From contig JBGOEJ010000031.1 in the NCBI GenBank assembly GCA_041446545.1, positions 1 through 18,970 of the forward strand: a stretch of DNA of 18,970 nt, read 5' to 3'. Below the pieces are notes generated by a model, which saw only the letters and a program-made list of their open reading frames with translations, did not search any database and was not told where the DNA came from. Both the position numbers and the translations under genes were made by a program. This document shows, one piece after another, positions 7,857 to 13,845 of the stretch. Numbering within the stretch: the stretch's first letter is position 1; each line of letters begins with the position of its first letter. Source of the stretch: Fervidibacter canadensis. GTDB lineage: Bacteria; Armatimonadota; Fervidibacteria; Fervidibacterales; Fervidibacteraceae.

Positions 7857-7886
7857 AAAGTGTGTGTCTGGACGGAGGGGGCATGA

Positions 7887-8879
7887 ATGACCGAAGCAAA
7901 AACGCTCCCGTCGCTCGTAGAGTTGCCGAAACCGCGCTTCCGCCACTTGCTCGGCATTGAACTACTGGAAGCGTGGGAAATCTGGTCTTTTCTCCTCGCC
8001 GCCGTCCACTTCAAGCGCCATTTGCAAACCAGTCCCCAGCCCCCAATCCCCAGTCCCCTAACGGGCAAATCCCTCGTCACCCTCTTTTACGAACCCAGCA
8101 CCCGCACCCGCACTTCCTTTGAGATGGCAGCGCGCAAGTTGGGCATGGGCGTCACTCATATCGCCGTCACCGCCGCCAGCGTCGCCAAGGGCGAAAGCCT
8201 AAAAGACACTGCCTTGACTTTACATGCTCTTGGCTACGATGCTTTTGTCATCCGTCACGCTCACTCTGGCGCTCCCCATTTTGTCGCCCGCGTCCTTGAA
8301 GAGCGCGCCCGCCAAACAAACGGTAAAGTCCCCTCCGTGTTGAACGCGGGCGATGGAATGCACGAACACCCAACTCAAGCGCTTTTGGATTTGCTGACCA
8401 TGTGGGAAGTTTTCGGTCGGATTGAGGGTTTGAGGGTGGCGTTTGTCGGCGACATCTTGCATAGCCGAGTTGCGCGGTCAGGGATGTGGGCGTTGCTCAA
8501 ATTGGGCGCTGAAGTTCGGTTCCTCGGTCCGCCGACGATGGTGCCCGAGCAATTCGCCGCTTTTGGAGTTCGCATTTGTCGCAAATTGCCCGAAGCCGTC
8601 AAGGATGCCGATGTCGTCTACTTGCTTCGTCTTCAACTTGAACGCCAACAAGCAGGTTTGTTTCCCAGCGTCAATGAGTATCACCGCTTATTCGGGATGG
8701 ACTTGCGCAAACTGCAAGAATTGTGCCCGCAGGCTTTGGTCATGCACCCAGGACCGATGAACCGAGGCGTTGAAATCGCCTCAGACCTTGCCGACAGCGA
8801 AAAAGCCAAAATCCTTGACCAAGTCACCAACGGCATCGCCGTCCGAATGGCTGTCCTTTGGCTGCTTTTGAGCAGATAA
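7887..8879 (+). CDS. pyrB: Aspartate carbamoyltransferase, catalytic chain
   Basis: This cytoplasmic enzyme joins carbamoyl phosphate and L-aspartate to N-carbamoyl-L-aspartate, the first committed step of pyrimidine synthesis. At 330 residues it is close to the usual length of just over 300. The carbamoyl phosphate motif STRTRT is at residues 71-76, the 80s-loop lysine in KGESLKDT at 101-108, HPTQ at 161-164 and HPGPMNRG at 287-294. GGAGGGGG upstream supports ATG 7887; ATG 7883 is in another frame. Residues 47-58 (QTSPQPPIPSPL) are a low-complexity stretch in the loop between the N-terminal helix and the first strand, encoded by a C-run repeat. It is the first gene of the operon. An 11-base duplication spans its stop codon. 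Confidence 0.96.
   Translation: MTEAKTLPSLVELPKPRFRHLLGIELLEAWEIWSFLLAAVHFKRHLQTSPQPPIPSPLTGKSLVTLFYEPSTRTRTSFEMAARKLGMGVTHIAVTAASVAKGESLKDTALTLHALGYDAFVIRHAHSGAPHFVARVLEERARQTNGKVPSVLNAGDGMHEHPTQALLDLLTMWEVFGRIEGLRVAFVGDILHSRVARSGMWALLKLGAEVRFLGPPTMVPEQFAAFGVRICRKLPEAVKDADVVYLLRLQLERQQAGLFPSVNEYHRLFGMDLRKLQELCPQALVMHPGPMNRGVEIASDLADSEKAKILDQVTNGIAVRMAVLWLLLSR
8034..8058 (-). repeat. In-frame C4 repeat in pyrB, strong G-quadruplex on minus strand
   Basis: Four C runs of 4, 5, 4 and 4 bases at 8034-8037, 8040-8044, 8048-8051 and 8055-8058 are separated by two or three bases. The minus strand therefore has four runs of at least four G with loops of 3, 3 and 2, a textbook quadruplex. It encodes part of a Pro/Ser/Gln-rich loop of pyrB. 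Confidence 0.8.
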
Positions 8880-8891
8880 TGAGCAGATAAT
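8870..8891 (+). repeat. 11-bp tandem duplication across the pyrB stop codon
   Basis: GAGCAGATAAT occurs twice without a gap (8870-8880 and 8881-8891). The first copy contains the pyrB stop TAA, and the second repeats the last codons and stop downstream. Confidence 0.85.
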
Positions 8892-8947
8892 TTGTCAAGT
8901 CCTAATGAAGGCACGAGGCGTCACATGTCCGAAAAAGGTGGGAAAAC

Positions 8948-9934
8948 ATGGCGAAACCGAACTACTTTCTCGTTTCGGTGTCCATCCGTCATAATTTGGA
9001 ACTTTGCTTAAAGCATGCGGTTGCGGGGTTTACCAACAGCACCGCAGGGGCATGGACTTTTGTTGAAATTCGTGAGGGCGATTTCGTCTCCTTTCTTTAT
9101 GCTGCGCGAGTCTTCAACCTGTATGAGGTAACGCATAAAGAGGCAATCGTTGAGTTTGAGCAAATGCCACCATCATGGAAACCTGTCACTTTCCGAAGGC
9201 GCACCTATTACTTTCCGTTTAGGCTTTACCTGAAACCTGTGCGAGAATTCTGCGAACCTTTAGTGCGACCAGAGTTCGCTTATGTTGCCGAAAATTTGCT
9301 CTTGCGAGGCGGCTATTACAAGACCCACTTCCAAGCCGACCAAACTACCCTTCAAAATGTCTCGCAAATGGGAAGCCGTTGGAATGGAACTGTGCAGCCG
9401 TTAGATTTGCCTGAACATGAGAATTTTGAACTCCGCTTCACAACAAATAAGGCGGAACGCAAAATCCCCTTTATCTGCCCATTTGAGGAGAACATCCTAC
9501 AAGCCGCTATCCGACAGCATCTTTCCGAGACGCAAAATCTCGCCAACTTTTTGGCGATGGTGGGGATGGAACACCTTAACGCTGATGAATTGGAAGTGTT
9601 GGGCGAAAAAGCCCTTTCGGAAGGTCATGTAGACATCCTGATCAAAGACCGAGTGCCCATTGCCTGCGCCCGCAAAATCGCTGTAGAAGTCAAACTCCGC
9701 AGAGCGCAAAAGAGGGACTTGATGCAATTGAGGGGCTACATGGACGAACTGGGTGATGAATGCCTTCTCGGCGCCCTAATCGCTGAAACTTTCCCTCGCA
9801 CCCTTGTTTGGGAAGCAGAAAAGCATAATGTTCGGTCGGTTCGCTATGAACTTCCTTTGAACTGGCAGTCGCCTAAAAGTTTCAGCGAAATCTTAAACGC
9901 TCTTCGTCTGTGTTTGCAGACTAAGGGTGATTAA
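8948..9934 (+). CDS. EVE/YTH-like domain fused to PD-(D/E)XK nuclease
   Basis: A 328-residue protein of two parts. Residues 4 to about 105 (NYFLVSVSIRHNLELCLKHA, GDFVSFLYAARVFNLYEV, WKPVTF) look like the EVE/YTH PUA-like fold, which in related proteins reads modified bases in DNA or RNA. Residues about 175-328 look like a NucS-type nuclease: Asp229 in GHVDIL, Glu247 and Lys249 in AVEVKL, and Gln260 in QLRGYM form the PD-(D/E)XK core. Together this suggests a nuclease guided by base modification, such as a type IV restriction enzyme; a repair nuclease is the alternative. The start is ATG 8948, with AGGTGGG upstream. It sits between pyrB (68-base gap) and pyrC (13-base gap) on the same strand. 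No methyltransferase or partner is adjacent. Confidence 0.75.
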   Translation: MAKPNYFLVSVSIRHNLELCLKHAVAGFTNSTAGAWTFVEIREGDFVSFLYAARVFNLYEVTHKEAIVEFEQMPPSWKPVTFRRRTYYFPFRLYLKPVREFCEPLVRPEFAYVAENLLLRGGYYKTHFQADQTTLQNVSQMGSRWNGTVQPLDLPEHENFELRFTTNKAERKIPFICPFEENILQAAIRQHLSETQNLANFLAMVGMEHLNADELEVLGEKALSEGHVDILIKDRVPIACARKIAVEVKLRRAQKRDLMQLRGYMDELGDECLLGALIAETFPRTLVWEAEKHNVRSVRYELPLNWQSPKSFSEILNALRLCLQTKGD

Positions 9935-9947
9935 GGGGGCACGAAGT

Positions 9948-11258
9948 GTGAGACGCCATCTGCTTCTCAAAAACGGAACAGTCGTTGACCCGTCGCAGAA
10001 ACTGATGGCAGTGAGGGATGTTTTGATTGAGCGGGACATGGGGCAGGGGACATGGGGCAGGGGAAGGATTTTGGCTGTTGCTGAGAATATCATCGCTGAG
10101 GATGCGGAAGTGATTGACTGCACAGGGAAGTTGGTTGTGCCGGGACTTATTGACATGCATGTTCATTTTCGCGAACCTGGTGAGGAGCACAAGGAAACGA
10201 TTGCGACAGGCAGTGCCGCTGCCGTCGCTGGCGGTTTCACGGCGGTTTGCTGCATGCCCAACACCAAGCCACCGTTGGACGATGTGGCTTCCATTGAATT
10301 TGTTTTGAAGCGAGCCAATGAGTTTGGCTTGTGTCGTGTGCTGCCTATTGGAGCGGTCAGCGTCGGGCTCAAACATGAACAGTTGACGGAAATGGCAGCA
10401 ATGAAGGAAGCGGGAGCAGTGGCATTCTCCGACGATGGTGAACCAATTCAGGACAGCGGTTTCCTGCGAAAAGCGCTCGCTTACTCAAAGGTATGCGATG
10501 CTGTCGTGATTTTGCACTGCGAGGACAAATCGTTGACAGCGGGTGGAGTGATGAACGAGGGCTTGACGGCATTGAGGTTAGGGCTGCGGGGGATGCCCAG
10601 GGCTGCCGAATTGACGGCAATTCACCGAGCAATTGAATTGGCAAAGCAGACAGGTGCAAAAGTGCACATCGCTCATGTGTCTGTGAAGGAAGCCGTTGAC
10701 CTAATCCGGCAGGCAAAGGAAGAGGGCGTTCAGGTTACTGCCGAGGTGACGCCACACCACTTGACTTTGACTGAGGAAGTCGTTGACGATTACGACACCA
10801 ACGCCAAGATGAACCCACCGCTACGAACTGCCGAAGATGTGGCAGCGTTGCGGGAAGCCTTAGCCGAAGGCGTAATTGATTGCATTGCCACTGACCATGC
10901 GCCCCATGCTGTTGAGGAAAAGGAAACAACCTTTGACGATGCCCCGTTTGGAATCGTTGGCTTGGAGACCGCAGTTGGTGTTTTGTGGACGGAGTTGGTG
11001 CACAAAGCGAACTTCCCTCTCATGCGTTTGGTTGAAGCGATGAGCACAAAACCTTGTCAAATACTGGGGCTTGATGGCGGGACACTGCGAGAGGGCAGCC
11101 GCGCCGATGTGACGGTCATTGATCCCGAGGTTGAATGGGTTGTCCGTCCGGAAAAGTTTCGCAGCAAAGGAAAAAATACGCCCTACACGGGCTGGAAGTT
11201 GAAGGGCAAAGTCGTGATGACGATTTGCGGCGGGCAAGTTGTGTTTCGTGATGCGTAA
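9948..11258 (+). CDS. pyrC: Dihydroorotase
   Basis: This zinc enzyme closes N-carbamoyl-L-aspartate to dihydroorotate, the third step of pyrimidine synthesis. It is a 436-residue class I amidohydrolase: HVHFREPG at residues 71-78 gives the first metal histidines, CCMPNTKPP is at 101-109, HCED at 190-193, HIAHVS at 240-245 and the catalytic TDHAPH at 315-320. The start is GTG 9948, with AAGGGGG eight bases upstream; an earlier GTG at 9927 would overlap the nuclease gene and lacks such a site. Residues 29-40 (RDMGQGTWGRGR) look like an insertion where relatives have a short turn such as DGK, and are encoded by a 14-base tandem repeat. The stop lies inside a 7-base triple repeat. Confidence 0.96.
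   Translation: MRRHLLLKNGTVVDPSQKLMAVRDVLIERDMGQGTWGRGRILAVAENIIAEDAEVIDCTGKLVVPGLIDMHVHFREPGEEHKETIATGSAAAVAGGFTAVCCMPNTKPPLDDVASIEFVLKRANEFGLCRVLPIGAVSVGLKHEQLTEMAAMKEAGAVAFSDDGEPIQDSGFLRKALAYSKVCDAVVILHCEDKSLTAGGVMNEGLTALRLGLRGMPRAAELTAIHRAIELAKQTGAKVHIAHVSVKEAVDLIRQAKEEGVQVTAEVTPHHLTLTEEVVDDYDTNAKMNPPLRTAEDVAALREALAEGVIDCIATDHAPHAVEEKETTFDDAPFGIVGLETAVGVLWTELVHKANFPLMRLVEAMSTKPCQILGLDGGTLREGSRADVTVIDPEVEWVVRPEKFRSKGKNTPYTGWKLKGKVVMTICGGQVVFRDA
10036..10063 (+). repeat. 14-bp tandem repeat in pyrC with four GGGG runs
   Basis: ACATGGGGCAGGGG is repeated exactly twice (10036-10049, 10050-10063). GGGG runs at 10040, 10046, 10054 and 10060 with loops of 2, 4 and 2 bases form a strong predicted G-quadruplex in the coding strand and mRNA. 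The repeat is in frame and encodes DMGQGTWGRG. Confidence 0.85.
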
Positions 11259-11273
11259 GGCGTAATGCGTAAA
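11253..11273 (+). repeat. 7-bp tandem triplicate over the pyrC stop codon
   Basis: GCGTAAG, GCGTAAT and GCGTAAA follow each other without gaps. The first holds the pyrC stop TAA. The tract fills most of the 31 bases between pyrC and vapB. Confidence 0.75.
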
Positions 11274-11289
11274 AGGGCGGTGAAAACCA

Positions 11290-11523
11290 ATGGCTAAAGC
11301 ACCGATGAAAATCAAATTGCCCAAGCGGCTCATCAAAGCGCTGGGGCTAAAGCCGGGCGACCGCATTGAGTTGGTCGTGGATGAAGAGGGCAACGGGGTT
11401 GTGATGTTTTCTGGTGAAAGCGCAATAAACCAAGCCTTTGGAATTTGGTCAGACATGGAAGAGGACGGTGTGGAATATGTGCGCAAACTTCGTAGCCGAT
11501 GGGGGAAGCCTCCTGAATGGTAA
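11290..11523 (+). CDS. vapB: AbrB/MazE-fold antitoxin of a VapBC pair
   Basis: A 77-residue protein. Residues 6-43 form a SpoVT-AbrB swapped-hairpin DNA-binding domain (KIKLPKRLIKALGLKPGD, then IELVVDEEGNGVVM). The tail AFGIWSDMEEDGVEYVRKLR is the toxin-binding segment typical of VapB antitoxins. It is expected to mask the neighbouring PIN toxin and to bind its own promoter region. It lies 31 bases after pyrC, so it is probably transcribed from the operon promoter as well as any own promoter in the repeat-filled gap. Its stop overlaps the presumed ATG of vapC (ATGGTAA at 11517-11523). Confidence 0.88.
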   Translation: MAKAPMKIKLPKRLIKALGLKPGDRIELVVDEEGNGVVMFSGESAINQAFGIWSDMEEDGVEYVRKLRSRWGKPPEW

Positions 11524-11908
11524 AAAGGACCGCGTTATTGACACGGACATTATCGTGGGCATGTTGCGAGGGGTTCAGGAAAGTCGTGACTACCTCCTGC
11601 GCTTCGGGCGTGGGGAACTACTGGGTTTAATTTCGGCAGTTACAGTAGCGGAACTGCTTGCTGGCAGGCGAACGCGCAATTTAACCGAGGCATTGCGGGT
11701 TGAAATAGCGATTTCCGTTTTCCACATTGTGCCCATTACAGCAGAAATCGCCCGCAAAGCAGGGGAGTTGGTGCGTGACTATGGATTAAGCCTACCAGAC
11801 GCTTTAATCGCTGCAATCGCCCTTTTGCGGGACGCCATTCTTGTCACCCGAAATGTTCGGGATTTTCAACGCATCCCAAACCTTCGTCTGGAGGTGCCAT
11901 ACCCATGA
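11513..11908 (+). CDS. vapC: PIN-domain toxin VapC; start disrupted or non-standard
   Basis: A PIN-domain ribonuclease, expected to cut tRNA or other structured RNA until VapB is lost. The four acidic positions are present: the first Asp in VIDTDIIVGML, Glu in TVAELLAGRR, Asp in LPDALIAAIAL and Asp in TRNVRDF, so the catalytic core is complete. The start is the problem. ATG 11517 overlaps the vapB stop exactly as expected, but it is out of frame; one more A in the A5 run at 11522-11526 would give MVKKDRVIDTD, a normal VapC start. In the sequence as given, translation would need CTG 11513 (chosen here, with GGGGG upstream), an ATG far inside vapB (11438 or 11477), or slippage. The stop overlaps the carA start as ATGA. 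Confidence 0.8.
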   Translation: MNGKKDRVIDTDIIVGMLRGVQESRDYLLRFGRGELLGLISAVTVAELLAGRRTRNLTEALRVEIAISVFHIVPITAEIARKAGELVRDYGLSLPDALIAAIALLRDAILVTRNVRDFQRIPNLRLEVPYP

Positions 11909-13026
11909 CGCATCCGAGGGCAACGCTCGTTTTGGAAGACGGGACAGTTTATGAGGGAATCGGGTTCGGTTACCCTGGTGTCGCTGTCGGGGAAGTCGTT
12001 TTCAACACGGGCATGACGGGCTATCAGGAAGTTTTGACTGACCCGTCTTATGCTGGGCAAATCGTCGTGATGACATATCCGCTTATCGGCAATTACGGCA
12101 TAAACCTTGATGACTTTGAGTCATCACGCATTCAAGTCGCCGGTTTCGTGATCCGCGAACTTTGCACCGAACCGAGTAACTTCCGAGCCCAAAAAGCAAT
12201 TCATGAATTTCTCGCCGATCATCGGATACCGGGCATCGCCGAAGTTGACACTCGCGGGCTCGTCCGCAAGTTGCGAATTTACGGGGTCATGATGGGTGCT
12301 CTTGGTGTGAACAAAACTGCTGACGAACTTTTTGACCTGCTGAAACGCTCGCCGCGATACGACGAACTGGACTATGTGCAACTCGTCTCAACACGCCAAT
12401 TTCACTTATGGGACAGTGGCTTGAAGCCGCTGGACCGTGTTTTGCCGAAAGGGGACAAGTTGCGAGTTGTCGCCGTTGACTTGGGCACGAAGTTTAACAT
12501 CTTGCGCTCATTCCATCGCCGAGGGTGCGAGGTCATTGTCGCTCCAGCGAAAGCGGCGGCTCAAGAAATCCTCTCTTGGGAACCTGACGGAGTTTTGTTC
12601 TCTAACGGTCCGGGTGACCCTGCTCTTTTGCGTTACTCAATCCGAACGGCAAGAGATTTGTTCGGGAAAGTCCCATTGTTTGGCATTTGCTTGGGTCATC
12701 AAATCCTCGGTTGGGCATTGGGCGGGCGAACCTTCAAACTCAAATTTGGTCATCGCGGCAGCAACCATCCCGTCAAGGATATGCGGACGGGGCGAGTTTA
12801 CATCACGACCCAAAATCACGGCTATGCCGTTGACGAAAAATCGCTGGAGGGGACAGGCGCTATTGTCACCCACATCAACTTGAACGACTTCACCGTTGAA
12901 GGCTTAGCCCATCCCGAACTGAACATCCTCTCGGTGCAGTATCACCCTGAAGCAGCACCAGGACCTTGGGACAACGGCTACATCTTTGATGAATTCGTGC
13001 AGGTGATGAAGGGTTGGAGGAAGTGA
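11905..13026 (+). CDS. carA: Carbamoyl-phosphate synthase, small (glutaminase) chain
   Basis: This chain hydrolyses glutamine and channels ammonia to the large chain for carbamoyl phosphate synthesis. It has 373 residues, close to the usual length of about 380. The N-terminal CPSase domain (ATLVLEDGTVYEGIGFGYPG, FNTGMTGYQEVLTDPSYAGQ) occupies residues 6-150. The class I glutamine amidotransferase domain follows from about 185, with the nucleophile Cys262 in GICLGHQ and His347/Glu349 in QYHPEA. It starts at ATG 11905, whose bases overlap the vapC stop (ATGA), so its translation is probably coupled to the toxin gene. Its partner carB lies downstream, beyond the HEPN cassette. Confidence 0.97.
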   Translation: MTHPRATLVLEDGTVYEGIGFGYPGVAVGEVVFNTGMTGYQEVLTDPSYAGQIVVMTYPLIGNYGINLDDFESSRIQVAGFVIRELCTEPSNFRAQKAIHEFLADHRIPGIAEVDTRGLVRKLRIYGVMMGALGVNKTADELFDLLKRSPRYDELDYVQLVSTRQFHLWDSGLKPLDRVLPKGDKLRVVAVDLGTKFNILRSFHRRGCEVIVAPAKAAAQEILSWEPDGVLFSNGPGDPALLRYSIRTARDLFGKVPLFGICLGHQILGWALGGRTFKLKFGHRGSNHPVKDMRTGRVYITTQNHGYAVDEKSLEGTGAIVTHINLNDFTVEGLAHPELNILSVQYHPEAAPGPWDNGYIFDEFVQVMKGWRK

Positions 13027-13038
13027 GGAACGAAAGGG

Positions 13039-13149
13039 ATGGATGTCAAAGAGGCGTTGGGGAAAGCGGAACAGTTTTTGAAAGCAGCGAGGGTGACTTT
13101 GGCAGCCGAAATGAATGACACATGTGCTATCGCAGCGGACTTTGGATGA
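13039..13149 (+). pseudogene. Decayed N-terminus of a HEPN-domain gene
   Basis: The frame from ATG 13039 gives 36 residues beginning MDVKEALGKAEQFLKAARV and ends at TGA 13147-13149. Its first helix matches that of the intact HEPN protein 140 bases downstream (KAEQFLKAARVTLA against KAKEFLQAARLALA). MDVKEALxKAExFLKAAR is also the usual opening of full-length HEPN proteins. The second helix decays (NDTCAIAADF) before the stop. It is most simply the remains of a tandem duplicate or of the original N-terminus; a real 36-residue peptide cannot be excluded. Confidence 0.6.
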
Positions 13150-13177
13150 GGTGAAAGCGACGGCGAGGTGAAGGTGG

Positions 13178-13534
13178 GTGGCAAAAGCGAAAGAGTTTTT
13201 GCAAGCAGCGAGGTTGGCGTTGGCGAATGGGTTTTTGAATGCGTGTGTTCAGGATTGCTATTACGCGATGTTTTGGGCAATCGTTGTTATGCTTGAGTGG
13301 ACTGGTCAAAGGAGAGTGGAATGGTCTCACGGCGAACTCAGGCGCTACTTCGGATTGGTCTTGGTCAAGCAGTGGCATTTGTGCCCTGCAGGTTGGAACA
13401 AGCGATTAGAGGTCGCATATGACCTCAGACTCAAAGCGGCATATGGGAGAGAAAGTGCGTTTAAAAATCAGGCAGAGCACTTGTTGCGCTACGCAGCAGA
13501 GTTTGTTCGTAAAGCAGAGAAGGTGCTCAAATGA
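13178..13534 (+). CDS. HEPN-domain protein, HepT-like toxin candidate
   Basis: A 118-residue all-helical protein. The opening helix KEFLQAARLALANGFLNACV, the DCYYAMFWAI helix at residues 26-35 and the tail LLRYAAEFVRKAEKVLK are typical of HEPN proteins. The R-x4-6-H ribonuclease motif is seen as RRVEWSH at 45-51. The following HepT tyrosine (H-x-Y) is absent: the sequence is HGE. Such proteins are RNases held in check by a nucleotidyltransferase partner; here the partner-like gene follows with an ATGA overlap. The start is GTG 13178, preceded by GAGGTGAAGG. The cassette sits between carA and carB on the same strand. Confidence 0.75.
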   Translation: MAKAKEFLQAARLALANGFLNACVQDCYYAMFWAIVVMLEWTGQRRVEWSHGELRRYFGLVLVKQWHLCPAGWNKRLEVAYDLRLKAAYGRESAFKNQAEHLLRYAAEFVRKAEKVLK

Positions 13535-13836
13535 GAAGGAGTAAGCGCAAGTTAAAACACTACATAAACGAACTATGTTCTATGGCTCGGCAACTTTTCC
13601 CTGGCGCTAAAGTGCGCGTCAAAAAGCCATATGAAACCGAAGATGCTGACATTATCGTTGAGTTACCGATAAATTGGAAGGGCAAAACCGCTCGCAAGTT
13701 GGACTTGCTTATCCAACGCAAACTGGACATCCTGATAGAAACAGGCTATGACATCGTCGTTTTCGTTGAAAAGCCTAACCGCCGCAAAGACGGCGGAAAC
13801 AAAGCGAGGAAAGCAAAAACTTCAGCGACGAGGTGA
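13531..13836 (+). CDS. Nucleotidyltransferase-like partner of the HEPN protein
   Basis: A 101-residue basic protein beginning at ATG 13531, which overlaps the HEPN stop. Residues 25-46 (GAKVRVKKPYETEDADIIVE) and the strand-helix pattern after them resemble minimal nucleotidyltransferases of the MntA type, in which a strand ends in SDxDLLVE. The EDADIIVELP segment at 37-46 keeps a D-x-D-like pair, but the usual G-S-x10-D glycine-serine turn is not visible, so catalysis is doubtful. The tail is Lys/Arg-rich (RRKDGGNKARKAK). Its role as antitoxin is inferred from the position after a HEPN gene and the overlap, not from a proven family match. Confidence 0.55.
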   Translation: MRRSKRKLKHYINELCSMARQLFPGAKVRVKKPYETEDADIIVELPINWKGKTARKLDLLIQRKLDILIETGYDIVVFVEKPNRRKDGGNKARKAKTSATR

Positions 13837-13845
13837 TAGGTCAAC

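Noticed and set aside
8034..8058. Short C-rich repeats as part of a CRISPR array
   Set aside because: There are no regular repeats with unique spacers; the tract is a single low-complexity run inside a coding region.
9927..9947. Earlier GTG start for pyrC
   Set aside because: It overlaps the nuclease stop and has no ribosome binding site, whereas GTG 9948 has AAGGGGG at ideal spacing and begins at the family N-terminus.
10860..11486. Minus-strand open frame of 208 codons opposite pyrC and vapB
   Set aside because: Antisense shadow of two recognised genes; no ribosome binding site or domain.
11438..11512. Upstream ATG start for vapC
   Set aside because: It would add about 30 residues unlike any PIN N-terminus, read from inside the vapB coding sequence.
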